DNA of 64,000 nucleotides from Plectrocnemia conspersa (lineage: Eukaryota; Arthropoda; Insecta; Trichoptera; Polycentropodidae): positions 682,001 through 746,000 of the forward strand of contig VTFK01000029.1 in NCBI GenBank assembly GCA_009617715.1, written 5' to 3'. Shown piece after piece: positions 12,581 to 25,760 of the stretch. Position numbers and translations under genes: made by a program. Within the stretch, counting starts at the first letter, position 1. Every line of letters begins with the position of its first letter. Below the pieces are notes generated by a model. It searched no databases and was not told the DNA's origin. It saw nothing but the letters and a program-made list of their open reading frames with translations.

Positions 12581-15500
12581 GCGTTAATCGATTGTATAGA
12601 AATGTCATAATAAAACATGTACTTACAGAAGTATTAAGAAAAGTTAAATTATATGATGAAATATATATTTCTGTTGTTCAGTACAATACAGAATTTAAGC
12701 GCATATTTTATTTAAGAAGGAAAATTTAATAGAAAAATCTAGCTCAATTGAAATATGTTGCAGTTGCCAAATGCATTATTGCTTGCAGTTGCATTTTAAC
12801 GCACTAAGAGTCGTATATTATACATCTTGACATTTTACGTAATATTTTCTGCTAGATGGCATTACATTACATCTCAAAGCATCATATATACAATGCTTTT
12901 AACATAATACATTTCTAAAATATATATCGAAACTATTTTATTTTTTCAGAATATAATTTAATGTCATCTCTGCTGGAGTCGCCAGACGCACTATCGAGGT
13001 ATTAATTTTCTCATATTCATAAATAATGTATTATCGCACTGTATTTTATAGTATTCATAAATATTGATTTATATATTTAAAACAATTAGTAATATTTAAT
13101 AAATGAAATAAATAAACTCATAATGAAATACAACTGCAAGTAACTTGGTTAACTAGTTTTTAAAAAGAAACAAACATTTTTAGTCAATTTAAACATAGAA
13201 AACAAGCAATGTCTTGCAATATAAGCAGTACGTATTGCGTCACATTTTCCCTATCTGAGTCAATGATTCTTCTTGACAGTCGATGATTCGTATTGCAGTG
13301 AAGACATACCTTTTGGAATAAAATTTGCCCCTCAATGTCTTATTGGTTATGGATAATGATCCTACTTGTTTCTAGACTAATTGAATAAATTTGAGTTCAT
13401 TAATATTAAGTGTCTTCCAACCAAAATCACTCTGGAGCAAGTCATTTCGAACTTCAAAAACAGTTACACCAAATCACTTTTTCAACGATGCTTCGAATTG
13501 ACCAAAGGAACAAATCTTAGTCTCATATACTTTTAGAGAAATTAATGTTTGATAATAATACTTATTTATAATTTATTAAAACAAATTACTTTATAAAGTA
13601 ATAGTCTTGCCATAACGTTGAAATTTGATTAATTTTTATTTTTTTAAGTTTGATATATTATGACATGCATTTTAAGTGCAGCATTGCTTGTGAATTGCTT
13701 TATAAAAATAAAAATTCCAAATCTGTCTTATAAGCTCTAATTATAAGCTATTCGTATAATACATTATTTGTAATGTTTGAGAAAATTTAATTAGGCGCAC
13801 TGAAATATTCAGATAGATAGCTACGTATGACTTTTTATTGAACTTTATATTTGCCGATATTAAAAAGTTTATGGCTTTCGGGCCGTGAAAACTTTGATCT
13901 TTCCCTTGTGAAAAATTTAAGGTTGTGTAGTTCTTTTCCACCGGAATTTTGACACCTTTATAGCCGAGACCGAAGATACGATAAATATTTTAACTTTTTA
14001 TTACTCTAGTTTTTCTATTACCTTTCTGTGCAGGTATCCTAATTTTTTTCGATACATTGTTGTTTGAAACACTAAATGTAATTTTTATATATGAATTATA
14101 AAAATCAACAATCTTTTGTTTTTAATTTATTATAACTAATTAATTATATTTGTCAACGATGATCCTTTAAATAAATTGTTTATTAGTTTGCGTTATATAG
14201 ATATTTTTTCGATTTTGTTGAGAATTTTTTATTAATTCAAAAATATAATATTTAGTATCTAAATACAATAAATACAGTATATATTATTGTAGACATTTTT
14301 AAATTATTGAGAGCGAGACAATGCGAGTCACAAAGGAATTTTTAATTTGCCGAATGCGACACAGTTCTTTTTATCTGATTGTTATCTTTTCATATGTAGC
14401 TTTACATTAGCAAAGCAAAAAAAAATTCTAAAGCTTCCAATAAAGCATGAATATTTTAAAGCATCTGGTACGGACCCACCCTTTTTATGCAGCGGTATAA
14501 AAAATGCAGTAAATGTAAAACATAAACATTTTTAACAAAAAAGCTTTATTTTGTAAAACTCTCGAGACATTTCAAGAAATATAATTCTCGACTTAGCATT
14601 TTTTTTAAAATACCCATAAATTAACTTTTAATTTAATATATTATTTTCAATTGTATGTCACGGTAAACATAAAATATAAAAAAACTGCCTGTATAGTATT
14701 GATCCAGGGACTATTTTCGCATGAATATATTTACCTAAATACATTCATCCAATTCTAGTCGTTTGCTATGTACCTACATAAATTTCACAAGTAATAAATA
14801 ACCTCATTAAAATTACAAATTGTGAAATACCAGTTTAATAAAAAGATGCTATTAATTTTTACATATTAATTGGATAAATTTGTTTACTGCTTATTTTATT
14901 ACAAATAATAATAGTAATAATGGCAATTTTGAATAACTTTCATATTAAAATGCAATAAATAAATATAATTTGATTTTTATGTAAGTTAATTATTATATTA
15001 ATCGGCCTTTATTTTATTTTTTTATTATATACATATCATGTATTTGTTTTTTGAACCTTTTATGCTGCTCATTTTTTATGAATCGTTATTGCTTTAAAAA
15101 ATAAAATAATAATGAATCCATATTATAAAATATTTGAAGAGTTTAGAGTTTAAAAAAAAAAAATGTAAAAAAGTCACTACATCGAAATAAAAACTTTTTA
15201 CAGTACTTAAGTTAGTTATTTATTCAACAATTGCCAGTTACATTAAATGTTGATTATAATTTCAATATATATTTTTGTAAGCAGGATAATCTTATTTTTT
15301 AACTCGACACAAAAATCAAGTTAAGTTTAATTGCTACTTCTATACCAATTTTCCGTTTTATTAAATGTAGCTAAAAAACGCTTTGTTCCTTTTTTATGCA
15401 TGTTAAATCTAGAGTTTGTTAATAATTATGTTATAATTACGTTTTAATAAATATTTTTATGTCACTTAAACATAATTAAATATATTTTATATCAAAATAT

Positions 15501-16440
15501 CTGAGTACAATATTGGATTGTACAAATAATAGTACAAACACAATACAATATAAATTATTATTAAAAAAAATTAACCATGCTTTAATATGATATATTAGTT
15601 AAATAATTTATTAAAAAATTAGTGATTGCGAACTGTGAAATGTAAATAGACCATGAGAAAAAAATATTAGTATGCTACAAACAATGCTGTGCGAGAAAAA
15701 CAAAATAAATGTGGTTTAGAAAATGTATAAATAAAACCAAAAGATATCCCACAAAAATATGGATGGTATTATAATAATTTATAAGCCCTGAAGCGAAAGA
15801 AAACATAAGGAACATTGATACGAGTAAAAAAATTTTAAAGTAAAAGAAAAAGTAAAAACGTTGAATGATAATAATTTTGATAATATAAAATAAATTATTT
15901 ATTCAATTTCGATGGTCAGTGATAAAATTAATTCAGAAGTTTTTTAATGATTTTCATTGAAATATGATATAAAGACACTAATAATACAGAGATAATATAT
16001 TAAAAGTATGCTTATTATTTTAACAAAGTGTAGGCAGCGAAAAGTACATTAATAGTGCCTACTCCTAACATAAAGGGCACAATAATGACTAGTAAGATTA
16101 GTTCCCTTTAATGGATGTTAGAATAAGTTGTTTGTAAACAATTAAGAGTTTGTGAATATGAAACACGTTTTAATTTGTAGAACAATTATGGTTTCAAGTG
16201 AAGCATTCTAAGGTGCTAACAATAACTGGGCAACACAAGAGGAAAATGAAAAGATCAGAGAGGATTTTGAAAGGGATAAACGATAAATAATACTTATATT
16301 TTAATAAATAAATCGCTAAAGAACAAATAATTCAATAAAGCATTGTAATTGGTCTTTTAAAGTTTAAAATAAAACCTATTATATTTTATATTATATTTTA
16401 AATAAGGGAGTAGTGTTTTAATAATATTTTTTATTACGTG
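12581..16440. other. AT-rich non-coding DNA
   Basis: I see no gene, RNA or transposon that can be supported in this stretch. It is dominated by A/T runs. A purine-rich patch at 15640-16290 gives short Lys/Glu-rich open stretches on the + strand (for example around 16220-16285), but with stops between them. Confidence 0.55.
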
Positions 16441-16445
16441 TATTA

Positions 16446-16700
16446 ATTTTTTGGAGATATATTAACATACTGCATAAAAGTATTTTTACTCTGTTCATGG
16501 CAAATTATTTTAAATGAAATTAATTCATGATCTAGTTGGTCGTCCATTTTAGCCATAAGTAAAGTTTGGTTTAGGAAGCTTAAATCGCGTAGATCAACAA
16601 GACCTGACTTTATATTAAAGGGATGTCAGGCTAATCTAATTGTTTCCCTTTGAAACATTTTCAATTTGTCACTCAAAACTTTATCGTTTTCTGATTCGTG
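16446..16700 (-). pseudogene. Unassigned coding-like remnant
   Basis: On the minus strand one frame runs for about 80 codons with a single in-frame TGA (about 16625). Its amino-acid content is balanced and not typical of random AT-rich DNA; it includes DKLKMFQRETIRLA before the stop and LVDLRDLSFLNQTLLMAKMD after it. Upstream on the same strand (about 16855-16760) another stretch of about 33 codons, including HVVVALAPADSGCEF, is also open. I do not recognise the family. A decayed transposon or processed host gene is most likely. Confidence 0.35.
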
Positions 16701-16859
16701 GTTGTATAAAAATCACATAAGTTTAAGAATAAGGTGATATAACGTGTATCGAAAGATTTAGATTACACCAATCCTTTGCACAAAAATTCTTTACAAATAA
16801 ATTCACAACCACTGTCGGCAGGCGCTAGTGCTACAACAACATGTTTTTCGTCCACGTCG

Positions 16860-19800
16860 TTCCTTGGTTACTAACTCTTGAGACTAACGTCATGACAAAT
16901 GTTCTCGATTCTAAATACAGATTGATATAGTTTATATCAGCATTTAAGAATTATCACTTCGTGATGTTGGAGGAGATTCAAATCTCTGACCCTCTCGTCC
17001 CAGATCGTTTAATCATCTCTTGATGTGATAAAAGTGTCATATCTTTTATATTCATGATTCGAACCATCTCTGGAATCATAGATGTAGATGTTGGTGTGCT
17101 TGATGATTCCAAAATCTAAATATGTTTACGCCTTAAACTGCAAGGTAAATTTCAGAAAATTGTTATTACAAGAGGAAATGACAAAAGTGGGTTTTACACA
17201 GGTAGACACATTGTCTATCGCACTTATTTTACGCGTAAAAGGGTAGTTTTTCCGGTGCTTATTAGTGGTTAATGGGATGTTTATTTATTGAAGTATTTAT
17301 TTAAGTAATTAATACGTCGATGTACTGTGATTTTTAACTGTGGGATATACAGTTCCCTAGAGTCGCGATCACATCCTTTATTCTAACCGTCGCGGCCAGG
17401 ACGTCAGCAATTGAGAACGCCTCCCTTATACGACAATCTTTTTTTATTTATATTTTTGCTATTATTAACTACTTCATGTGACTTTTTATTAATAATAAGT
17501 ATGTTTGTACGTCCGTCAATATTTTATCATAAATTTTTATGAATATTTTGGTTAAAAAATAAATAGAAATGGAAGCAATTCTTGATTAACTGGTATAAAA
17601 GTATAATTAGCATGGAGAATAAAACTTGGTACATGTATGGATTAAATAAGAATATAAATTATAACCTATCTATAATTCTAAAAATATTTTTTTACAATGG
17701 TTCTTATAATGAATTACCTATTATTGATTTTAAAGATAATCAAATATTTATAATAAGCAATATTATTTTCAATGTTTAGATAATAATTAATAATACAAAT
17801 ATTGTATATTATTATAATTTCAAAATTATTTACTCTGAATTTCTCCCTTTGATATTCAAACCTACAAAGGATACATTTGAGATATAAGCTAAAACGTAAC
17901 GGAATGTGCTGTGAACAATACAACGTTAGGCATAAGCGTGCATTATTATTACTTAGATTTATTTTTCCCCTAAGTTTAGTAGTCAAAACGTTACTAAGCA
18001 CACAAAGCAATGGTACAATCTCGATTATAAACGTAGATAATTGCAAGAAATCATGCGAATTTGTAGCAAGCTAGTCGACTAATTTAGTGGAAATGTCAGA
18101 TTCGTTCCATTATTCGACGCGTTTAATACGTTTTCCTTTGTTCCTGTCGCAACAATCGTAATAATGATATCGTTTAAGTTTTCCGGAAAATTACGTAATC
18201 CCGTGCTTTTGCACGGAAAAGCCCATTGAAAAGGTTTTCGAGAATCACGCTAGATCTTTTAAAACAAACCCATAGCTATAGTTCCCTTTAATTAATTACT
18301 AAAAACTGGCGTTGGATTGCTCAAAAGTTATAAGTACCATACTTTTTTCCGGTAGGGTGAGCTTTGTAAAATCTGCAAAAATATGCTATAAAATTACGTT
18401 ATACATTTAGTGTGGTTTGTATTAAAAATTTTCGCATTAATGTAAATATGTTTATTATTTTGTTGAACAAGACAAAAATTTAAATGAAAACGCGGTATTT
18501 TTTAAGGTCCGCTTGACTCTAAATAGCTGAGTTGTGAAATTTAACTGAGAGTTTATGAGTTTATCAAAAGTTAACGAAGCGCGCGAATGCTGCAAAAATA
18601 CATTCAGATGCAGCAACAAAGTTTTAAATTTAATGAGAGTGAAATCCTTTTTTATTTACTAGATGAATAATAAACTAAAATATTTTTCATGATCACAATT
18701 ATTTCACGAAAAACATTATAAAATTTATATAAATATATTTAATAATATGAATATATGTATATATAATTTTAATAAATGAAATTGCTTTCTAAAAATTCTC
18801 GAATCTCGGAAAAAATAAATTACCAACCGAGAATTTCGCGAATTATTTTTTAACATTTATGCGTCAATTTTGTTGACAAAAATATTTATTATTATATTTT
18901 TATATATAAAAAGATATTAGTTTTTAATATTAAAATTAACTAGATAAACAAGTTTTATTACAAATCTAATAGCATAAGGTATATATATATATATATATAT
19001 TATGAAAATATATACGTTAAAATTCATTATTTGTCGTGTTTAGTATTTTTTTCAAGATTGAGAAAGAGTGCCTTGAAAAAATTAAAGGCTATCTAAATCA
19101 TCACATATATTAAGGCAGAGCTCATTTTATTTTACTATACTTAAATAATATACTCTTACAAATGTTTAATGGGCTTAAAATAAACGTTTCTTCATAGTTA
19201 CCTTATATAAAATATTCGCACTATTGCCACAAAGCTAAAAAAATTTTTTTGCAAAATGATTTAATATATTATAAATTATGAATTTTATATTTTTAATTGT
19301 ACATTAAAATTTCTCTTTGAATCAATTTTTTAATACATTTTTATGATCGACTTTGATAAATAATTCTTTAATCTAAAATATGTTTTTGTCACAAACAAGC
19401 ATAAAAAATAGCAAGCATTTTATTTTAGTGACGTATAAAGTCTACTGCCTTTTTTATTTAATTGTAAGTTAAGTAAAAATATGAATAAAGGATTGTATTA
19501 AGAATTATCTAATGTTATTAGTTTTGGCATAATTTATTTTTAATGGTATTATACTTGAATTTTCAATAACCGAATATATATGAAAAATATAGGTTTGTGC
19601 TTCATGAAATATTGTCATTCGGTTTTTCATTAAATGTTTATTTTTGTAATATATTTTTTGGTTAAATTCGTTTATAAATATTTATTGTCTCAGTACAATG
19701 GTTGCAAATATAAAGGGAGAATTTAACAATTGCACGTTAAGGGTTAATAACATACACACCTAATTATTTTATTATTTTTATTATGTTATTTTTCAATGTT

Positions 19801-20585
19801 TAAATTTTTAAAATTTAAATTCATATGTTAGTGTAACCACGTTACAAGACTATTTATTATTTCACCAGTCCTTAGAAACATATTATTTTTTGTGTTTTAT
19901 ACTGTTACTCTAAAATAAAAATATATTAAACCTGTGTTAAGTTCGCCTTCATTATTCCGGACGCTTCATATGATATTCATAATTCGACATATATAAACAA
20001 GGTATGGATAAAGCTTTATAAAAATGTGTTTTAATATTTCCATTCCGGTAATATTAATCAAGACGTATTTATTCTCTTAAAAATCAGTTTATTTTATTTT
20101 TGTAATAAATAGACTGACACTATCCGTAATTTGATTAAAAAGGTCATGATCAGTATTGAAAACAGTATTTTATAGAATACACTCATGTGTATATAGGTAG
20201 TACTAAAGACATACTTTCTATAGAATCTTCCGTTTGTGTAAAACCATACCGCCAGCAGTAAAAAGTGCTTTTCCAGCAAAATACGCCAAAGCGACTCTAT
20301 GTTTTTATTATTTGAATTCGCTTATAAAGGTATCTTAGGAATTTATTTTTAGCGTTAATTACTAACCAGTCAAAATAAGAAATAGCAATTTCTTTGAAGC
20401 CTTACTGTTACACTTTATATATACTGATTGAATCTGTAAACTAATTGATTATTACTACAATATAATTTTATTAAAATTCAAAGCATATTTAGTATGAAGG
20501 GTTTTTAATGATAAAGTGTAGACATTTAATTACATCTTGGAATAAATCTGGAACACACAAACATACTTATGATTAAATTTCCCCT
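16860..20585. other. AT-rich non-coding DNA
   Basis: No gene is supported. Small GC-richer patches occur at about 16960-17060, 17340-17430 and 18050-18240. A short (TA)n tract lies at 18979-19001. Open frames at 17582-18074 are Ile/Asn/Tyr-rich and explained by composition. Confidence 0.55.
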
Positions 20586-21010
20586 ACGTGCCTCTCGTCC
20601 GATATTTAATGTGATACAAAGACCTCGCTCCCGTATTTTTCTGCCACCCCTTTAGCAAAACTTTTGTAAGAAATGTTACGTGCAGCACTGGTGGGAAAAG
20701 GACAGATTAGGGCACTTTTGCGATAAACCCGTAGACAGAACAACAAAAAAACTTGGACACGATCCACATTTCCGTAATGAATGCCTCGCCTATCGCGCGA
20801 CGTAAATTCGCGACAAAGGACAGACGCCGGTGCAATTTTACACTCTAGCCACTAAATCGAGAGCTAAAAGTTGACTTTTTTAAGGGATGGCAAAAGAAAA
20901 TGCTATTTAACGAATTTCTGAAAACTCCACAGACCGTAGATAATTTCGCAACTGTGCAATTTATTGCTTTAATCTCGCGTGTTGCGAGACTGGCCGGATA
21001 GTTTGCGCGG
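20586..21010. promoter_or_regulatory. Island of balanced composition, candidate regulatory element
   Basis: This block contrasts with its flanks and includes TATCGCGCGACGTAAATTCGC. No protein, RNA or repeat is recognised; a regulatory role is inferred. Confidence 0.28.
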
Positions 21011-21287
21011 ATTTGTGTTTAAAATGAAAATGTATGCGGTGGAAAAAGGTTGTTTGTGGTTGGTTACGTGTTATTATGCTCGGTCCTTAAATATTAATCG
21101 AAAATAAATATTTGTCAGTATAAAATCTGAAACGGGTGGAAAAAAAGGTATACTAATTTTTTTAGGTATATGCATAAGTTTATTGTGTGTGTGTTTCATG
21201 TTTATAAAATAAATAGATTGTTATTTATAAAAAATCTATCGGGATGATTGAAAACTTGTTTTATTTATAGCCAAAGTTATATTTTAT

Positions 21288-21397
<110 letters not shown>

Positions 21398-21572
21398 GTA
21401 AAATAAAAAATATCTAATGCTATACTGTGCAAAAATGTAGTAAAAAAACTATGCTACTAACAGTAAAAATAATACTTGAATAAGAGTTAAAATGTTTGCA
21501 AATTAAAATTATTTAACCCAGTAGAATCATTGGATAAAACATTAACAAGACAATAAGTGTTATTTTTTATAT

Positions 21573-22025
21573 TTGAAACAATTAAAAGAATTAATTAGTT
21601 TTTTTGCAATCTGTTTTTCCATCCTGACATTCAACCAAATTTATGTCATTAAATCTAGCATGAGTGAATCGCCCATCAATGATTCATTAGAACAAATATT
21701 TTTTTCTCTCTTTAACTGCGATCTGTCTCTAGCAAGGACAATAAGCAGCCTTTATAGGCAGGGGGATAATCTCATTAGCTATTTCTCTAATCTCAAAGCT
21801 AGTGTGCCAATTTTTAAATCTTGTTGCAAGATCCGTAAATCCAAATACGCAACTATTCTTGGGTATTATCTAGGCTTTCTTAAAGATGAATAGACGCTTT
21901 ATATGGGTTATCACGAGAAGCCATAATAACTGTGTCGTCAGAAAAGGTTGCAAAAGTAGCCCTATTTGTAATTCGTAAGTCTGCTGTATATTTTAAGTAC
22001 AGTACTGGCCCTAATTAACTGCTTT
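21573..22025 (-). mobile_element. Decayed jockey-type non-LTR retrotransposon fragment (reverse transcriptase)
   Basis: The minus strand translates from about 22020 downwards as a degraded reverse transcriptase: GPVLYLKYTADL, then the catalytic-box equivalent TFSDDTVIMASRDNP at about 21950-21900, then a helical segment like ESLDNTQE-LRIW. The AFADDTVIM-like box followed by this helix is characteristic of jockey-clade elements. Stops and frameshifts interrupt it and neither endonuclease nor gag region is visible, so it is a dead internal fragment. The 106-codon open frame on the + strand over the same DNA is a shadow. It directly precedes a second, unrelated non-LTR fragment. Confidence 0.72.
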
Positions 22026-22083
22026 AAAATATTTGAAAGACTGAAAAATTGTCATTTTGATAAATTATTCATAAAGATTCGCT

Positions 22084-23800
22084 CAGATATTTTTTATTTA
22101 TTTATTTTTTTTTCGATTAAATTAAGACCATCGTGGCCTAACAGGTACCCCAATGCGCTACGATGGTCGAAAGCAAATTATAAATTTATAAAACATAAAA
22201 AAACGTATATATATATAAATAAATATAACAATACTTTAACATAACAAAAAAAATTATAAAATATTAAAATTAAAAGATTAAACCGGATCAGATAACATTA
22301 AGTAAATCAATTTTCAATGCCAGCGTATTAAAGAGCCAAGCTATAGGCGAGTCGGCAAGGCGGATGTTATAAGCAATCAAAAGAGGTCTCGATCGTTTCG
22401 AAAATGTTCAACTAAAGCTGGAATTCCTCGAGAAAGCTGGATTGTCGACAGCACCTTTTAGTAGTTTGAAAAAAATGCTTAGCGACATCTTTCTGCGAGA
22501 ATTAGTTCATATCCCAACGCTCCTAAAATAAAGGACTGGGATGAAAGAACGGATAATAACCAAATGTCCTTTTGTAAAGGTATCTTTATTTTTTTTTGAA
22601 TTTTTTTACTAAAAGGGAATATTTGGCTATTCGGGGATTCCAAATTATAGATCCCGATTAAAATGGAACTAAAGGTGTCATAGAGGATGCGAATTGACGG
22701 ATCGTCAAGTTGAAAGGCATTCCTCATAACAAAGCCGAGCATCTTGGAAGATTTATCACAGACGTCGTGTATGTGTAGAGAGAACCTCCATTTGCTCTCG
22801 AAAGTGATTCCGAGATCTTTAGTGGAAGTTCCTCTAGCCAAAATGTTCCTACCGAGATCGTAGGAATATACTGATGGCGAACGGGATCGAGAAAATGACA
22901 CAGTATGGCACTTTCCGACACTAAAGGGCAGACGGTTAACGGAAGCCCATCTCCACAGAGAGTCTAAATCACTTTGTAGAGAGAAGGAGTCCGCAACAGA
23001 TCGAATGCATTTATATAATTTTAAATTATCTGCGTACAGAAGAAAACTTGAATTTTTTAATTGCTGTATTTATGTCATTAATAAATAACACAAAAGCAGA
23101 GGTCCCAGATTGGATCCTTGAGGAACCCCCGAAGGGGTAAAATATTCTTTTGACAATCGGCCACCATAGGTTACAAACTGTCTACGATTGCTTAAATAAC
23201 TCGAAAATAACCGAGTTAAATTATCTGAGCAACCGAGGTTCGACAATTTTTTTAATAATAACGTATGACAAACTTTTCAAAGGCTTTCAAAAGATGAATA
23301 CGACGTCTTTATTCCGGCATCGAGAGAAGTTGTCACCGTTTTTGAACGACAGAAGATTAGTAACAGTGGAACGGGCAGGACGGAAACCCCATAATAAAAC
23401 TTGCTGAAAGTGATTGTAGAGATTGAATAATTATTTCAAATAATTTAGCAGGAGCTGACAACACTGCTACTGGTCTATAATTCTTTATTATAATTTGTCA
23501 CCCTTTTTTATGAATAGGGTGACTTTTTTGCATTTCCATAGATCAGAAATGATGATTTTTTGAGAATCAGATCATTTTACAAAGGAGCAGCGAGACTGAC
23601 TTTACCCTTCAAAATAAAATTTGAATTAAATCAGGTCCAGAAGAACGCCCTTTTTAATTTATTAGTATTTAAAATTAGTTTCTTTTTGATGGTTTTTGAA
23701 GACCAAGAACATGAATTCGACTGAGCAGAAGTCGAAAAATATTTCGAAAACAGAACGAAAATTCATGATTTCATTTATATTGTGAAGTAATGTCTTTTTT
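22084..23800 (-). mobile_element. Decayed non-LTR retrotransposon, family A copy 1 (reverse transcriptase and 3' end)
   Basis: Read on the minus strand, the conserved blocks of a non-LTR reverse transcriptase appear in order across several frames. These are GFRPARSTVTNLL (about 23385), an FxKAFDKV-like block (about 23280), PSGVPQGSNLGPLL (about 23135-23095), LYADNLKLYK at 23040-23005, then LPFSVGKCHTVSFS and STKDLGITFESKWRFSLHI (about 22935-22775). The usual YADD is YADN here. The 3' end at about 22084-22180 has a hairpin-like ACCATCGTGG/CTACGATGGT pair and an AAATAAATAAAT tail, so the 3' end is intact and the 5' end truncated. Frameshifts show it is inactive. Placement in the CR1/jockey superfamily is inferred from these motifs. 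Related fragments lie at 39003, 39560, 40268 and 46540. Confidence 0.85.
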
Positions 23801-25130
23801 TTTTTTTTATATTTTAATGTCATGTCATACTTTGTCGAAAGACTGATTTATGTTCAGGAAAAAAGCTAAGCAATATTTCTTCTCTTGTAGATTTTTATTT
23901 GTATGTGTATTTGTACAATTGTACCGTGCTCTTGTAAAATTATTATCTCTTATTTCTGTAGTATAGTATTGTACAAATTTATAACTGTATTATCACAAAT
24001 ACTTTGTAATAATTTTAAATATTTAGATTGTTAGAAATATTATTACTAAATTAAAAATATACGTTTGTGTTTTAAAATAATTTTGCTAATAATTTATTAA
24101 TCTCATAAAACATTAAAGGCACTGTCCTTTGAAATTCGTCATTTACTAGGCAAACTTTACAAGAAGTTGGTATCGTGTACAAAAAGTTCTTTAAGGACAA
24201 CAGGCGTTCAAAGATAAATCCGCAATGTCTAATTAAACAAAATGCCGTAAGCCCACTCGATCGTTTATGGATCCAAGACGTCGTCCTTGGTCCTTGTAAC
24301 TTTTAAGCATTTAACTGTTATAAATTACTCTTTCCAACAAAAGGGTGAGATTTTAAACCTCAATGTTATCCAAGCTTTGTGCCAAGGCGTCTGTCAAACG
24401 GAACGATAAAATAGGCCCTTATATTTAGACAATTTTATTCGTTTTTCAAAATAATATTTTGAGCCTAAATATCATAAATTTATTTTAAAATAATATCTAT
24501 ATAAATCCTGAAATTTAATAATGTGTATTTATCTTCAATGTTTAATTAACGACGCCTACTAATTATGAGAATCACGCGGTGTGGAAAAATTGGATAAACA
24601 TTCCGTTCTGTGCTTTGCGATGTGTAAAAAAATGTGAGTTGGAGCGAGCTGACGATTTTTTGCTTCTTTTCCGTTTCTGAGCAGATCTTAAAAATTCTGC
24701 TGTAATTAGCTGACTTTGAAATTTGCTAAGTGCCTGCAGATAATTACATTTCAGCCAAGCGAGCATTTGAGATTTCACCGCCAAAGAATAGCGAACAGTC
24801 TTTTTAAGTTTCAGTGGTTGGTGATTCCTCGAGTTGGAAAATGCAGAAATTAGTTTTTTTAAAAAACTGTAATTTCATCTACATATGTATATAGCAATTT
24901 ATATACTAAAATGCATTAATATGATAAATATTATTTTTTTATAAAACTTTTTATGTTTTATTAAGTTATGTGATAATGTATTTAGTTATTTAATAATTAA
25001 TGCATTTTTAATGAAAAATAAAAATAATTCATTTAAGTTCCTGTAATGTATTCAAATATTGAGAATCAGCGTAAATTAGCAATATATGAATAAATTATGA
25101 TACGGCAGTTTTTCACGTGTCCAATATGTT
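23801..25130. other. AT-rich non-coding DNA with small balanced-composition patches
   Basis: Patches at about 24120-24420 and 24560-24840 are less AT-rich. The second has a 70-codon minus-strand open frame with no recognisable content. No gene is supported. Confidence 0.5.
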
Positions 25131-25235
25131 TTAAGGCGGTGGTTTCCAAACTTCATGTTATTAGGTCCTATATTAAAAAAAAATTTTTGCGCCTCTATTT
25201 CATAAAATAATTTGTTGTTAGTAAAATAAGATTTG
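25131..25235 (+). mobile_element. Possible hAT terminal sequence
   Basis: GGCGGTGGTTTCCAAACTTC at about 25136, followed by GTTATTAGGTCC and a short poly-A/T then GCGCCTC, resembles the ends of hAT transposons (CAGNGGTTCCCAAACTTT...). No matching opposite terminus was found nearby, so the element is either truncated or the match is chance. Confidence 0.3.
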
Positions 25236-25639
25236 CTCTAAAAATTTATAAAATAATTAAAATTATTTATAAATGTATTTGCTTTTGATGCGATGGATGA
25301 GCTGTCTATCAGCATTATTTTTTTAAAATTGTGACGTTATCGATATTAGGAGTTATTTTTCACTACAAAAACAGTCAATATTTGGATTTAATAGTAGCTA
25401 ATGTAAAAAGTCCCGTTTAGTATAAATATTATGTTATGAGTGGCAACAGCACTTGCATAGATTTACTTGACAAAGTGTCTCAAAAACATTTTGATTGAAC
25501 AAATATTCAATTCATTAAAATAGTAGGGTTTTATTAGTTCTTCATATAGTTTCCTGGCCTTTTGGTAAGGGTGTTTATTTTTTAAGAGAAGATTAATTGT
25601 TGCGTAACGATTGAGATCTGTTATCCGTGAATGGATGCG
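25236..25639. other. AT-rich non-coding DNA, possibly inside a decayed hAT element
   Basis: No protein is recognised on either strand. Confidence 0.4.
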
Positions 25640-25760
25640 TCCATAGGTTGCAGGCGTTTGGATTCCAGGCGACAGGCTGGATCAGTGGATGTGAAGAGAG
25701 AAGCGGCGGTTTTTATGATCTTCGCTGATCTGAAATTTAATCGAGCTCCTCTTGGTTGTG
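25640..25760 (+). repeat. Dispersed repeat, GAAGAGGGAAGC family, copy 3
   Basis: The core GATGTGAAGAGAGAAGCGGC followed by TTTTTATGATCTTCGCTGATCTG aligns with the copy at 2988 (GTCGTGAAGAGGGAAGCAAC, then TCGTGGTCTTCTCTGTATCTG). Similarity fades on both sides. Confidence 0.45.

Noticed and set aside
21573..21893. 106-codon + strand frame
   Set aside because: It is antisense to a jockey-type reverse transcriptase remnant.
23150..23407. 85-codon + strand frame
   Set aside because: Shadow opposite the family A reverse transcriptase.
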